Made by a program: the position numbers and the translations under genes
Notes under the pieces: model-generated
What the model saw: only the letters and a program-made list of their open reading frames with translations
What the model was told of the DNA's origin: nothing
The model's database searches: none
Shown: positions 49,327 to 59,032 of the stretch, piece after piece
Numbering within the stretch: position 1 is the stretch's first letter
How the letters are laid out: each line of letters begins with the position of its first letter
NCBI RefSeq assembly: GCF_002209555.1
Contig: NZ_NJIF01000009.1
Span: 124,001 to 188,000, forward strand
DNA: 64,000 nucleotides
Direction: 5' to 3'
DNA from: Achromobacter insolitus
GTDB lineage: Bacteria > Pseudomonadota > Gammaproteobacteria > Burkholderiales > Burkholderiaceae_B

Positions 49327-49376
49327 CACACAGGCTGTACCTCCCCTTTTTGCCCCTCCCACCAACGGAAATACTC

Positions 49377-49910
49377 ATGGCTGATCAAGACCAAAACTCC
49401 CAGCAAGAAGGCGGCAACGACGCGCCCTCGTTCAATCTGCAGCGCGTCTACCTGAAAGACCTTTCGCTGGAAATGCCGAATGCCCCCCACGTCTTCCTGG
49501 AGCAAGAAGCGCCCCAGGTCGAGGTGAGCATCACCGTGGGCGGTCAGCGCCTGGCCGAAACCGTGTTCGAAACCACGGTCACCGTCACGGTCACCACCCG
49601 CGTCAATGAAAAGGTCGTGTACCTGGTCGAAGGCACGCAAGCGGGCATCTTCGAGGCCGCCAACATCCCCGCGGAACAGCTCGATCCGCTGCTGGGCATC
49701 GTCTGCCCGACCATGCTGTACCCCTACCTGCGCGCCAATATCGCCGATGCGATCACCCGCACCTCGATGCCGCCGCTGCACCTGACCGAAGTGAATTTCC
49801 AGGCCCTGTACGAACAGCGCCTGGCCGAGCTGCAACAACAACAAGGCGCCGCCAACGGCAACGGTAGCGACTCGGGCATCATCCTGCCTCCCGGCGCGAC
49901 CCGCCAGTAA
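49377..49910 (+). CDS. secB: protein-export chaperone SecB
   Basis: This 177-residue chaperone holds preproteins unfolded and passes them to SecA. It starts at ATG 49377. Conserved segments are [19 protein letters not shown], the [12 protein letters not shown] strand, and [19 protein letters not shown]. The C-terminus is an extended Gln/Asn-rich tail. It is within the rhodanese-grxC-secB-gpsA run, and a hairpin separates it from gpsA. Confidence 0.97.
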   Translation: MADQDQNSQQEGGNDAPSFNLQRVYLKDLSLEMPNAPHVFLEQEAPQVEVSITVGGQRLAETVFETTVTVTVTTRVNEKVVYLVEGTQAGIFEAANIPAEQLDPLLGIVCPTMLYPYLRANIADAITRTSMPPLHLTEVNFQALYEQRLAELQQQQGAANGNGSDSGIILPPGATRQ

Positions 49911-49927
49911 GCAGGCCGCGGCGTCCC

Positions 49928-49987
49928 ATGAAAAGAGCCCCCACGCTGCGCCTTCGGCTTGCTGCCCCCCGTGGGGGCGCTTTTCAT
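49928..49987. terminator. terminator-like repeat after secB
   Basis: ATGAAAAG and GCCCCCAC (49928-49944) pair with GTGGGGGC and CTTTTCAT (49971-49987), 16 of 17 pairs. The inner part, ACGCTGCGCCTTCGGCTTGC then TGCCCCCC, has the look of an abundant Burkholderiales intergenic repeat; copy number elsewhere cannot be seen here. Confidence 0.65.
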
Positions 49988-50004
49988 CTTGAGGCGGCTC
50001 GGCG

Positions 50005-51090
50005 ATGAAAAATCCCGATCCGCCACGCCTGCGCGTCGCCGTCCTGGGTGCGGGAAGTTGGGGCACCGCGCTGGCGGCGGCAGCTAGCCGCCGCCACGCC
50101 ACCGTACTCTGGGCGCGCGACGCCGCGCAGGCGGCCGGCATGGCCGCCACGCACGAGAACGCGCGCTACCTGCCTGGCATTTCCCTGCCCCAGGCACTGA
50201 ATGTTTCCTCAGACCTCGACGCCACGTTGCGCAGCCTCCAGGAACCCGGGGCGCGCCGCCTGATCGTGCTCGGCGTACCGGTGGCGGGGCTGACCGCCAT
50301 CTGTGACGAGCTTTCCCGCCGGCTGCCCGCGCTGGGATTGCAGGACACCCCCATCGTCTGGACGTGCAAGGGCTTCGAAGCCGACACGGCCAGGCTGCCC
50401 CACGAAATCATGCGCGAGGCACTGCCCGGCGCCGTGGGTGGCGCACTGTCGGGCCCCTCGTTCGCGCGTGAAGTCGCCCAGGGCCTGCCCGTGGCGCTGA
50501 CCGTGGCCAGCGATAGCCCCGCCTTGCGCGAAGCCACGACCGCCGCCTTTCATGGCGCGGCCCTGCGCGTGTACGCCAGCACCGACCTGGTCGGCGTGGA
50601 AGTCGGCGGCGCGCTGAAGAATGTCATCGCCGTCGCCTGCGGCATCTGTGACGGCCTGGCCCTGGGCACGAACGCCCGCGCGGCGCTGATCACGCGCGGC
50701 TTGGCCGAGATGACCCGCTTCGGGGTGGCGCTGGGCGCGCAAGCCGAGACCTTCGCCGGGCTGACCGGCCTGGGCGACCTGGTGCTTACCGCGACTGGCG
50801 AGCTGTCGCGCAACCGCCGCGTCGGCCTGGAAATCGGCGCCGGTCGCAAACTGGCCGACATCCTGGCCAGCGGCATCACGGCCGAAGGCGTGCGCTGCGC
50901 CCGCGCCGCGCTGGAGCGCGCCCGCGCCATCGGCGTCGAATTGCCAATCACTGAAGCCGTCTGCGCCGTGCTGTTCGACGGCGTGGCTCCCATGACGGCC
51001 GTGTCCGCCTTGCTGGCGCGCGATGCCCGCTACGAAAGCGGCGCGACTGACGGCCAACCGGGCGCAGCGACGGCCCCCGGGCCCCACTGA
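50005..51090 (+). CDS. gpsA: glycerol-3-phosphate dehydrogenase [NAD(P)+]
   Basis: This 361-residue enzyme makes sn-glycerol-3-phosphate for phospholipids from dihydroxyacetone phosphate. It has the Rossmann motif [12 protein letters not shown] (about 13-24), the catalytic Lys in VWTCKGFE, and [17 protein letters not shown] in the substrate domain. It is about 25 residues longer than E. coli GpsA, mostly a Gly/Ala-rich tail. It follows secB after a hairpin. Confidence 0.96.
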   Translation: MKNPDPPRLRVAVLGAGSWGTALAAAASRRHATVLWARDAAQAAGMAATHENARYLPGISLPQALNVSSDLDATLRSLQEPGARRLIVLGVPVAGLTAICDELSRRLPALGLQDTPIVWTCKGFEADTARLPHEIMREALPGAVGGALSGPSFAREVAQGLPVALTVASDSPALREATTAAFHGAALRVYASTDLVGVEVGGALKNVIAVACGICDGLALGTNARAALITRGLAEMTRFGVALGAQAETFAGLTGLGDLVLTATGELSRNRRVGLEIGAGRKLADILASGITAEGVRCARAALERARAIGVELPITEAVCAVLFDGVAPMTAVSALLARDARYESGATDGQPGAATAPGPH

Positions 51091-51139
51091 CCCGCCCAAA
51101 AAAACAAACACCCCGCACAACCCCGAGGAGACATCCTTC

Positions 51140-52132
51140 ATGACGCAAACCCGCAAGTTCCGGGTCGGCCCGCTGCTACGCGGCCTGTGCCTCAGCCTGG
51201 CCGCCATCCTGCCGGCCGCCGCCCACGCCGACTGGCCCGACCGTCCGATCCACATGGTCGTCCCCTTCCCGCCCGGCTCGTCGCCGGACATCCTGGCGCG
51301 CACGATTTCGGAACCGCTGTCCCAGGCGCTGGGCCAGCCCATCGTGATCGACAACAAGCCGGGCGCCGGCGGCAACATCGGCACCCGCATCGTGTCCCAG
51401 GCCAAACCGGACGGTTACACCCTGCTCTACACGATCAACGGTCCTCTGGTCACGGCGCCCACGCTGTACAAGAAGACGCTGGGCTACGATCCGCTGCGCG
51501 ACCTGCAACCGGTCTCGCTGGTGGGCACCAGCCCCAATGTGCTGGTGGTGCCCAGCAGCTTGAAGGTCGATAACGTCAAGGACTTCGTCACGCTGGTGAA
51601 GGGCCGCGGTAATTCGCTGAACTACGGTTCCGTCGGCCCGGGCAGCTCGGCTCACCTGGCGATGGAAATGTTCAAGGAAAGCGCCGGCGTGGACCTGGCC
51701 CATATTCCGTATTCCGGTTTTCCGCAGGTCATCTCGGCCATCATCGGTGGCGACGTTCAGGCCGGTTTCATGGTGCCTGCCATCGCCGTGCCCCAGGCGC
51801 GTGACGGCAAGGTGAAGCTGCTGGCAGTGACCAGCCTGCAGCCCAGCGAAGCACTGCCGGGCGTGCCTACGATGGCATCCCAGGGCTATCCCGATTTCGA
51901 AGCCATTTCCTGGAACGCCGTACTGGTTCCGGCCGGCACGCCCACGCCTATCGTCGAACGGCTCAACAGCGAACTGGCGCGCATCATCGACAGCGAAGCG
52001 GTGCGCAAACAGCTGGCACTGCAGTACTTCACGCCCGCGCCGTCCACGCCCGAAGCCCTCACCGCGCGTATCAAGAACGAAAAGGCGCGCTGGGACCAGG
52101 TGATCGAAAAGCTGAATCTGTCGCTGGATTGA
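51140..52132 (+). CDS. Bug-family periplasmic solute-binding protein
   Basis: This 330-residue protein starts at ATG 51140. Residues 1-28 are a signal peptide ending AAHAD. The Bug fold shows MVVPFPPGSSPD, DNKPGAGGNIG, YGSVGPGSSAHLAMEMF and PTMASQGY. It is an orphan: no transporter, regulator or enzyme for a matching substrate is adjacent, since gpsA precedes it and trmL is convergent. This matches the large Bug expansions of Alcaligenaceae. Confidence 0.88.
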   Translation: MTQTRKFRVGPLLRGLCLSLAAILPAAAHADWPDRPIHMVVPFPPGSSPDILARTISEPLSQALGQPIVIDNKPGAGGNIGTRIVSQAKPDGYTLLYTINGPLVTAPTLYKKTLGYDPLRDLQPVSLVGTSPNVLVVPSSLKVDNVKDFVTLVKGRGNSLNYGSVGPGSSAHLAMEMFKESAGVDLAHIPYSGFPQVISAIIGGDVQAGFMVPAIAVPQARDGKVKLLAVTSLQPSEALPGVPTMASQGYPDFEAISWNAVLVPAGTPTPIVERLNSELARIIDSEAVRKQLALQYFTPAPSTPEALTARIKNEKARWDQVIEKLNLSLD

Positions 52133-52147
52133 TTCCGGCGCCACGTT

Positions 52148-52184
52148 GATGGGTCACGCGCGTTGGATGCAACGCGCCCCCATC
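52148..52184. terminator. hairpin between convergent genes
   Basis: GCGCGTT (52158-52164) pairs with AACGCGC (52171-52177), and GATGGG with CCCATC outside it across a small internal loop. It separates the Bug gene from trmL; there is no long T-run. Confidence 0.5.
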
Positions 52185-52653
52185 ACACTCCCCCTTCATA
52201 CCCCTGCTGGCGCCAGGCCTCGAACACCGTCACCGCGACGGCATTGGACAGGTTCAGGCTGCGCTGGCCGGCACGCATCGGCAGCCGCAGGCGCTGCTGG
52301 GGCGGAAACATCGCCTGATGTTCTTCCGACAAGCCCGCCGTTTCCCGCCCAAACACGAACACATCGCCCGGCTTGAAGCCGATATCCGCCACGCTGCGCT
52401 GCGCATGCGTGGTCAGTGCGTAGATGCTGGATGGCGCGGCGCCCGTGTCGGCCAAGGCCTCCTGCAGCGAGTCATGCACGCGGACAGGCTGCCATTCGTG
52501 GTAGTCCAGCCCCGCGCGGCGCATGCGAGCATCGTCGAGCTCAAACCCCAAGGGGCGCACCAGGTGCAGCTGCGCGCCCGTATTTGCGCACAAGCGGATG
52601 GCGTTGCCGGTATTGGGGGGAATTTCGGGACAGACGAGGATGACGTGGAACAT
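52183..52653 (-). CDS. trmL: tRNA (cytidine/uridine-34 2'-O)-methyltransferase
   Basis: This 156-residue SPOUT-class enzyme methylates the wobble ribose of tRNA-Leu. Conserved segments are [29 protein letters not shown] and the knot [22 protein letters not shown]. Length matches E. coli TrmL (157). It is downstream of comF in the same direction, with 78 bases between. Confidence 0.95.
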   Translation of the reverse strand: MFHVILVCPEIPPNTGNAIRLCANTGAQLHLVRPLGFELDDARMRRAGLDYHEWQPVRVHDSLQEALADTGAAPSSIYALTTHAQRSVADIGFKPGDVFVFGRETAGLSEEHQAMFPPQQRLRLPMRAGQRSLNLSNAVAVTVFEAWRQQGYEGGV

Positions 52654-52731
52654 GGCGCTAGGAACTCAAGACGGCTTGCGGCTGGAGACGCCGCACACCC
52701 GGAATTGTCGCCGATTTACCCGGGGACGGAC

Positions 52732-53472
52732 TCAGGGGGTGCGCGCGGCCACCAGCATCGTGACGCTCGCCGCTCCGGCGGCCAGTAGCGCCGAAGCCGC
52801 ATCATTGGCCGTGCTGCCCGTGGTCATGACGTCGTCCACGACAAGCACGTGCCGTCCGCGGACGTCGCCCACGCAATAAAACACGTTTTGCGCCCCAAGC
52901 CGGCGGGCGCGGCGGCCCTGTCCGGTCTGCCGGGGGGCTTCGCGCCGGCGCCGCAATAGCCCGCGCGCCACCTGCAGGTTGAGCTCGGCCGCGAGGCTGC
53001 GGGCGATTTCGGCGGCCGGATTCATGCCGCGTTGGCGCAGCGACGCGCGGCTGGCCGGTATGGCCGCCAGCAAGGCGCCGTCCAGCAAGGGAGCGTCGCG
53101 AGCCGCCGCCGCAGCGATCAGCCGGGCAAGCACGGGCGCCATGCTGAGCCGTAGCCGGGTCTTGAGCATCAGGATCAGCGTATCGGCGGGCGGCGCATAG
53201 TCAAAGGCCGCAACCGTGCGCGAAAACGCCCAGGGCGTGCCCAGGCAGGCGGCACAATGCGGTGTGTCCGGCCGCTGCGCCAAGGCACAACGAGGGCAAC
53301 GCGGCGGCGGGCCCCCGCGGATATCCGCCTCGCACCCCTCGCAGAGGCGCGCGCCGGCCACGCGGGCGCCGCACAACGGGCAATCACAGCCTACCCGCGA
53401 CAACAGCCACCGCCCCATTGCCCGTAGGGGCAATCGGAAGCCGCGGCCGGGATGCGCAATAATGGATGCCAT
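52732..53472 (-). CDS. ComF-family phosphoribosyltransferase-like protein
   Basis: This 246-residue protein has an N-terminal double-zinc module (CPLCG with CEGC, then CPRC with CAAC, about residues 32-75) and a type-I phosphoribosyltransferase domain with the PRPP motif VLVVDDVMTTGST near residue 205. It matches ComF/GntX. In naturally competent bacteria ComF is needed for DNA uptake; elsewhere the role is unclear. It is divergent from the methyltransferase gene, whose start is about 50 bases away. Confidence 0.92.
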   Translation of the reverse strand: MASIIAHPGRGFRLPLRAMGRWLLSRVGCDCPLCGARVAGARLCEGCEADIRGGPPPRCPRCALAQRPDTPHCAACLGTPWAFSRTVAAFDYAPPADTLILMLKTRLRLSMAPVLARLIAAAAARDAPLLDGALLAAIPASRASLRQRGMNPAAEIARSLAAELNLQVARGLLRRRREAPRQTGQGRRARRLGAQNVFYCVGDVRGRHVLVVDDVMTTGSTANDAASALLAAGAASVTMLVAARTP

Positions 53473-53522
53473 CCCTCATGAAACCATGATCCGCCCGCGA
53501 CGAAGACGCGGACGCGACCGAA

Positions 53523-54455
53523 ATGTCCCTGCCAGAATCCGCAACGCTCCCCACCCTGCCCATCGTCAGCGCCGACGTCCCCAGGCAGTTCGCCCGCCGC
53601 GGCGACCTGTCCGACGCCCAGTTTCTCTATGGGGAAGTCGCCCGCCGCATGCTGGGGCGCCTGCAATACATTCGTGTCCAGCCCCAGGCGATGCTGGACG
53701 CAGGCTGCGGCGCGGGCGACAACCTGCCGCTGCTGCGCGAACGCTATCCCGACGCCGCCTATACCGGCCTGGACAACTGTGAACCGCTGCTGGAGCAGGC
53801 GCGCAAGCGCCATGCGCCGGCCGGTCTGTCGGCCTGGATCGGCAAGCTGGCGCGGCGCGGTCCGGCCGCTCCGGCCTTCGTCAACGCCGATCTGGCGGGC
53901 ACGGGCCTGGCGCCCGAATCGCTGGAACTGGTCTGGTCCAACCTGGCCATGCACTGGCACCGCGCCCCCCACGCCGTGCTGGCGGAATGGCGGCGCATCC
54001 TGAAAGTGGGCGGATTGGCCATGTTTTCCTGTCTGGGACCGGCCACGCTGCGCGAGCTGCGGCAGGCCCTGGACGACGCCGGCCTGCGCACAGCCACGCC
54101 ATCCTTCGTGGACATGCATGACTTCGGCGACTTGCTGGTGGAAAACGGCTTCGCGGACCCGGTCATGGACCAGGAGATCCTGACCCTGACCTACCGCAGC
54201 CCCGAAAAGCTGCTGCAGGACGTGCGCGCGCTGGGCGGCAACCCTGCCGAAGGCCGGCGCGGCGGATTGGTGGGCCGGGACTGGCGCGACCGTCTTTGCG
54301 GCGCATTGGAAGCGCAGCGCCGGCCGGACGGCCTGATCGTCCTGAGCATCGAGGTCGCTTACGGTCATGCCTGGCGCGCGGCCGCGCATCGCACCACGGC
54401 CGGCGAAACCCGGCTGTCGGTCAGCGCCATCGGCGGCCGGCACCGGGCTCCCTGA
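53523..54455 (+). CDS. SAM-dependent class I methyltransferase, BioC-like
   Basis: This 310-residue protein has a class I Rossmann methyltransferase domain: motif I LDAGCGAGDN (about 58-67), the acidic loop YTGLDNCEPLL, and LVWSNLAMHWHRAPHAVLAEWRRILKVGG, which resembles BioC and UbiE-type post-motif segments. The N-terminal R-Q-F-A-R-R-G region and the C-terminal half (FVDMHDFGDLLVENGF) also resemble BioC, which methylates malonyl-ACP in biotin synthesis. No bio genes are adjacent, so I leave the symbol blank. Confidence 0.75.
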   Translation: MSLPESATLPTLPIVSADVPRQFARRGDLSDAQFLYGEVARRMLGRLQYIRVQPQAMLDAGCGAGDNLPLLRERYPDAAYTGLDNCEPLLEQARKRHAPAGLSAWIGKLARRGPAAPAFVNADLAGTGLAPESLELVWSNLAMHWHRAPHAVLAEWRRILKVGGLAMFSCLGPATLRELRQALDDAGLRTATPSFVDMHDFGDLLVENGFADPVMDQEILTLTYRSPEKLLQDVRALGGNPAEGRRGGLVGRDWRDRLCGALEAQRRPDGLIVLSIEVAYGHAWRAAAHRTTAGETRLSVSAIGGRHRAP

Positions 54456-54483
54456 ACCCGGCCCAGCCGCGCTCAGCGGGCAT

Positions 54484-54509
54484 GGCCGGCACGCTTTCGC
54501 CTGCCGGCC
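54484..54509. terminator. hairpin between convergent genes
   Basis: GGCCGGCA (54484-54491) pairs perfectly with TGCCGGCC (54502-54509) between the methyltransferase gene and ybdK. There is no T-tract. Confidence 0.4.
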
Positions 54510-54515
54510 GCCTTG

Positions 54516-55760
54516 TCAGTGCAGACGTTCCGGAATGGGCACGCTGACCCCCGGCTCGGAAGCCGGCAGGGACGACATGGGCTCGGAGGTCGCGCGGATG
54601 CGCCTTCTCAGGACTGCCGTGGGCTCGGCCGGTCCTACCCCGGGCGAAGCAATGCCCCGCCATGCACTGGACATGGCTTCCACCACCAGCGGCAGATCGC
54701 GCAAGCGATGGAACTGACTGCGCAGCCAGCGGGAATCGTTGCCGCTGCGCATGGATTCATCGCGCAAGGCGGCGATCATGTCGCCCGTGCCCAGTTCCTC
54801 GGCCACCGGCATCAGACGCTGGAACAGGTTGCGCAGGTGGTCCATCAGCCGCAGGCGCTGGCCGTCAGGCGTCACGTAACTGCCTTGCAGGCCAAAGCGG
54901 CAGGCCTGGAAGTGGTTGCTGCGATAGGACAGCCAGGCGCCGTCGCCGGGATCGCCCTCGCGCATCAGCAGCACTGCCAGGGCTTGGGCAAAGGCCGCGA
55001 TCTGGCAGGCGCGCTCGACTGTCAGCGGCGTATCGCAAACGCGGATCTCGACGGTGCCGAATTCCGGCTTCGGACGGATGTCCCAGTACAGGTCCTTGAT
55101 GCTTTCCGCCAGGCCGTAGGCTCGCAGCTGCGCCAGATGCGCCTCGAACTGGTACCAATCCTTCACTTCGGGCGGCATGTGCCCGGCCAGCGGGAAGCTG
55201 TTGACCGCGTTCAGGCGCGAGCACGAGAACAGCGTATCCACGCCCTCGCAATACGGCGACGAGGCCGACAGCGCGATGAAATGCGGCACATAGGGCGACA
55301 GGCGGCGCAACAGTTTGATGGAATCGTCGCCACTTTTGACGCCCAGGTGGATGTGCTGGCCGAAAACCGTAAATTGACGCGCCAGGTAACCGTACATTTC
55401 GGCCAGGTACTGGAAGCGCGGGGTGTCCGAAATAGAGCGCTCTTGCCAGCGCATGAAAGGATGTGCGCCGCCGCCGGCAACCGACACGCCCACGGCGTCC
55501 GCCGCTTCGATCAGCGCATCGCGCATTTCGCGCATCTCGGCCAAGAGGCCCATGGGGTGCTCATGCACCGAGGAGTTCAGTTCGATCATGGACCGCGTGA
55601 TTTCCGGTTTAACGCGGTCGGCGATGGGATGGTTGGCCATTTGGGCCAGCAGCTCGTCCGAGGCTGCGGTCAGGTCAAAACTGCGGGGGTCTATCAGTTG
55701 CAGCTCGAGCTCGATGCCCAGGGTGTTGGGGGCCGACGAAATGAACGGGATCTGTTCCAT
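54516..55760 (-). CDS. ybdK: YbdK-family carboxylate-amine ligase (GCS2)
   Basis: This 414-residue protein is of the glutamate-cysteine ligase 2 family. Markers are [11 protein letters not shown] near the start, [32 protein letters not shown] and [10 protein letters not shown]. coli YbdK has weak gamma-glutamylcysteine synthetase activity; the physiological substrate is unsettled. Here it has about 40 extra C-terminal residues rich in Ser, Glu and Pro. It is monocistronic with a 370-base upstream region. Confidence 0.88.
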   Translation of the reverse strand: MEQIPFISSAPNTLGIELELQLIDPRSFDLTAASDELLAQMANHPIADRVKPEITRSMIELNSSVHEHPMGLLAEMREMRDALIEAADAVGVSVAGGGAHPFMRWQERSISDTPRFQYLAEMYGYLARQFTVFGQHIHLGVKSGDDSIKLLRRLSPYVPHFIALSASSPYCEGVDTLFSCSRLNAVNSFPLAGHMPPEVKDWYQFEAHLAQLRAYGLAESIKDLYWDIRPKPEFGTVEIRVCDTPLTVERACQIAAFAQALAVLLMREGDPGDGAWLSYRSNHFQACRFGLQGSYVTPDGQRLRLMDHLRNLFQRLMPVAEELGTGDMIAALRDESMRSGNDSRWLRSQFHRLRDLPLVVEAMSSAWRGIASPGVGPAEPTAVLRRRIRATSEPMSSLPASEPGVSVPIPERLH

Positions 55761-56131
55761 CTCGGACTCCTTTCTGAATGTTTGATGAGGGTATGCGCCG
55801 TTCGACCTTGAAGCCCGGAAACTTCCCGGGGGGCACTAGACGGCAGCTTGTGCACGCATGATAGCCGCTGTTTTATGGCAAAAAGATGGAAAATCGTGAC
55901 ATTTATGTGCAACATCACGAAGCAATCGGTTTTTCCCTGTGAAGGAAAGTGAGCGAGTGCTCACGGCGTAGAAATGGCGCGGCCTCCCGGCCCGCGATGC
56001 CCGCATAGGTAGCCAGGACGGGGCTTTCGGGAGGGGGCGGGAAAACCCTTTTTAGGGTTATTACCTAGGAAATCCGCGGCTTCGTCGGGCAGCAAGCACG
56101 CGCAGCGTGCGCTGCGTGGGCCCCCCCCACT
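55761..56131. other. gene-free region between ybdK and trkH
   Basis: There is no gene here. TCGTGA (55894-55899) and TCACGA (55915-55920) are perfect arms 15 bases apart in an AT-rich patch, about 135 bases upstream of the ybdK start, so a regulator site for ybdK is possible. AACCCT and AGGGTT (56044-56059) form a small hairpin downstream of trkH. The rest is unremarkable. Confidence 0.45.
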
Positions 56132-57601
56132 CTATTTCCGCCAGAAGATCGGGGTGAAGAGCACCAGCACCGTCAGCAGCTCCAGGCGCCCGATCAGCAT
56201 CGCGAAGGTGCAGACCCAGATCTGGAAATCGGAGAGCACGGCGAAATTGCCCATGGGGCCTACCGGGCCGAGCCCGGGACCGGTGTTGTTGACGCTGGCG
56301 AAAACGGCCGAGAAAGCCGTGATCGGGTCCAGGCCGGAGAGCAGCAGCAGGCTCGTGAAAACCGCAATGGAAAGGCCGTAGAACAGCATGAACGCCAGTA
56401 CGGAGGACATGGTGCGGGTCTCGACCGCCCGGCCATTGATGCGCACCGGACTCACGGCGTGCGGATGCAACATTGTTACCAGCTCGTTGCGGGCCTGTTT
56501 GACCAGGAGGATCGCCCGGATCATCTTGATGCCGCCCCCGGTAGACCCCGCCGAGGTGGCAAAACCCGACAGCAGCAACATGGTCAACGGGGCGAACAGC
56601 GGCCACTGCGCGAAGTCGGTATTGGCGTAGCCCGTGGTGGTAGCCATGGAAATCGTGTTGAACATGCCGTAGCGCAGCGCCTGCAGCGGATCGGTATAGA
56701 CCCCTTTCAGAAACAGGAACACGGAGATGACGAGGCCCACCCCCAGCACCACGACCAGGTAGGGAATCGCCTCCGGACACCGCAGATAGGCACGCCCGCT
56801 GCGCTGGCGGAAGGCGTTGAAGTGGGTGGCGAAGTTGATGCCGGCAATCAGCATGAACACCATTGCCACCATTTCCACCGCCACGGAATCGAAATGGGCG
56901 AAACCGTCGTCCCAAGTGGAAAAGCCTCCCAGACCCATGGTGGTGGCCATGTGACACCAGGCTTCAAACCACGATAACCCCACCGCCCGATAGGCCAGGA
57001 AGCACAGGATGGAAAAGACAAAATAGACCGCGTACAACGCCTTGGCGGTGCTGGCGATGCGAGGCGTGAGCCGTTCGTCCTTCATCGGGCCGGGCGTTTC
57101 CGCCCGCACCACCTGATGCCCGCCCACTCCGAGCAGGGGCAGGATGGCCACGGCCAGCACCAGGATGCCCATGCCGCCGATCCAGATCAGCGTGGCGCGC
57201 CACAGGTTGATCGAGGCGGGCAGCGTGTCCAGGTTGGTCAGGACCGTGGCGCCGGTAGTGGTCAGGCCCGACATGGCCTCGAAGTAGGCGCCGGTGAACG
57301 ACAGCGGCAAGCCGGCGCCGTGGAAGTAAAGCAGCAGCGGAATGGCAGCCAGCAGGGGCAGGCCCGCCCACACGGCCGACACCAGCACGAAACCGTCCCG
57401 CGCCCGCAGCTCGCAACGGGCGCGACGCGTCACGGCCGCCAGCCCCCCGCCAATGCCCACCGAGATCAGGAAGCCGTCCAGGAACGCCTCGCGCGCCGCA
57501 TCGCCCCCGACATAGGCGACGGTCAAGGGGATCAGCATGGTGAGGGCGAACATCACCATCGTCAGACCCAGGATATAGAGGGTGCCCAGGACGCGCTTCA
57601 T
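56132..57601 (-). CDS. trkH: TrkH-family potassium uptake channel subunit
   Basis: This 489-residue inner-membrane protein has ten or more helices in four M1-P-M2 repeats. Selectivity-type turns appear as SGLTTTGATVL, TTMGLGGFS, TTTGYANTD and NNTGPGLGP. SAGSTGGGIKMIR is a conserved cytoplasmic segment. Length is close to E. coli TrkH (483). With TrkA it takes up K+. It follows trkA by 51 bases. Confidence 0.95.
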   Translation of the reverse strand: MKRVLGTLYILGLTMVMFALTMLIPLTVAYVGGDAAREAFLDGFLISVGIGGGLAAVTRRARCELRARDGFVLVSAVWAGLPLLAAIPLLLYFHGAGLPLSFTGAYFEAMSGLTTTGATVLTNLDTLPASINLWRATLIWIGGMGILVLAVAILPLLGVGGHQVVRAETPGPMKDERLTPRIASTAKALYAVYFVFSILCFLAYRAVGLSWFEAWCHMATTMGLGGFSTWDDGFAHFDSVAVEMVAMVFMLIAGINFATHFNAFRQRSGRAYLRCPEAIPYLVVVLGVGLVISVFLFLKGVYTDPLQALRYGMFNTISMATTTGYANTDFAQWPLFAPLTMLLLSGFATSAGSTGGGIKMIRAILLVKQARNELVTMLHPHAVSPVRINGRAVETRTMSSVLAFMLFYGLSIAVFTSLLLLSGLDPITAFSAVFASVNNTGPGLGPVGPMGNFAVLSDFQIWVCTFAMLIGRLELLTVLVLFTPIFWRK

Positions 57602-57652
57602 GGAGCTATCCGGCCGCGCGCGGCTCGCGCAGAAGGAAGGAAGCGGCGCGCA

Positions 57653-59032
57653 TCAGAAGAAGGACGCCGAAACTTGGAACAGCTTTTCCACGCGCGGCAT
57701 CTGCCGGCGCGAGGGCACGAAGACAATGACGTGGTCGTCGGATTCGATGACGGTATCGGCGTCCGGCAGGATGATCTCGTCCTCGCGCACCAGCGCGCCG
57801 ATGCTGGCACCCTTGGGCAGGCTGATCTGGCCGACCGCGCGCCCGACCACCTTGGAAGTGGAGCGGTCGCCATGGGCGATGGCCTCCAGCGCTTCCGCCA
57901 CGCCCTGGCGCAGCCGGTGCACGGCGGCCACGTCGCCGCGGCGCACGTGGCGCAGGAGTTCGCTCATGGTGGCCTGGGACGGCGACACCGCGATATCGAT
58001 ATGGCTGCCCTGCATCAATTCGCCGTAGGCCTGGCGGTTGATCAGCGCGATCACCTTGCGCGCACCCAGCCGCTTGGCAAGCAGGGAGGACATGATGTTG
58101 TCTTCGTCGTCGCTGGTCAGTGCCAGCCACGTGTCCATGTCTTCTATGTTCTCGCGTTCCAGCAGCGCTTCGTCCGTGCCGCTGCCGTGCAGGACCAGCA
58201 CACTGTCGGGCAGCTGGGTTGCCAGGTACTCGCAGCGCTTCTGGTCGCGTTCGATGATGCGGACGCTGTATTTTTCCTCGGCCAGTTGGCGCGCCAGGCG
58301 CAGGCCGATATTGCCCCCGCCCGCGATCATCACGCGGCGCACGGCGCGCTCGGCTTCACGCAGCTGCCGCACCGCGCGGCGCGCATCGCGCGAATCCACC
58401 ACCAGCACCACTTCGTCGCCCGGGGCGATCACCGTGCCACTGCCAGCCCTCAGCGGCCGGCCACCGCGCAGCACATCGATCACGCGCGCTTTGACGTCGG
58501 GCCAGACATCGCGCAGCTTGTCGACGGGGGAATGGGCCATGGGGCTGCCCGCCCCGACCCGCACCGTCACGACGCTGACCCGGCCTTCGGCGAACTCCAC
58601 CACCTGCAGCGCCTCTGGAAACTCGATCAGGCTGTGCAGATACGTGGTGACGCTGCGCTCGGGGCTGATCAGCGCATCGATGCAAAAGCCCTCTTCGCTC
58701 ATGAGTTCCGGGTGTTCGGCGAACTCGACCGAGCGGATGCGGGCAATGCGGCGGGGAATATTGAACAACTGGCGCGCGATCTTGCAGGCCACCATGTTGG
58801 CCGAATCGGACGCGGCACAGGCGATCAGCAGGTCGGTGTCGGCGGCGCCGGCGGCTTCCAGCACCGATACCTGCGAGCCGTCGCCGTGGACGACCCGCAG
58901 GTCAAAGTGTTCTTGCAGGTATTGCAGTTGGACGGGATCCGAATCGATCACCGTGATGTCGTTCTCTTCGGACACCAGGTTCTCGGCCACGCTGGTGCCT
59001 ACGCGACCAGCGCCCATGATCAGGATCTTCAT
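57653..59032 (-). CDS. trkA: TrkA potassium-channel gating protein
   Basis: This 459-residue cytoplasmic ring subunit has two RCK units, each with an NAD(H)-binding fold (MGAGRVGTSVAENL at 6-19 and AGGGNIGLRLARQL near 238) and a TrkA_C domain. It senses nucleotides and gates TrkH. Length matches E. coli TrkA (458). It overlaps ntrX by 4 bases (ATGA), so the two-component genes and the K+ system are one transcription unit. Confidence 0.96.
   Translation of the reverse strand: MKILIMGAGRVGTSVAENLVSEENDITVIDSDPVQLQYLQEHFDLRVVHGDGSQVSVLEAAGAADTDLLIACAASDSANMVACKIARQLFNIPRRIARIRSVEFAEHPELMSEEGFCIDALISPERSVTTYLHSLIEFPEALQVVEFAEGRVSVVTVRVGAGSPMAHSPVDKLRDVWPDVKARVIDVLRGGRPLRAGSGTVIAPGDEVVLVVDSRDARRAVRQLREAERAVRRVMIAGGGNIGLRLARQLAEEKYSVRIIERDQKRCEYLATQLPDSVLVLHGSGTDEALLERENIEDMDTWLALTSDDEDNIMSSLLAKRLGARKVIALINRQAYGELMQGSHIDIAVSPSQATMSELLRHVRRGDVAAVHRLRQGVAEALEAIAHGDRSTSKVVGRAVGQISLPKGASIGALVREDEIILPDADTVIESDDHVIVFVPSRRQMPRVEKLFQVSASFF

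Noticed and set aside
56044-56059. Hairpin after trkH as an intrinsic terminator
   Set aside because: The stem is only 6 bp and is not followed by a T-run on the minus strand.
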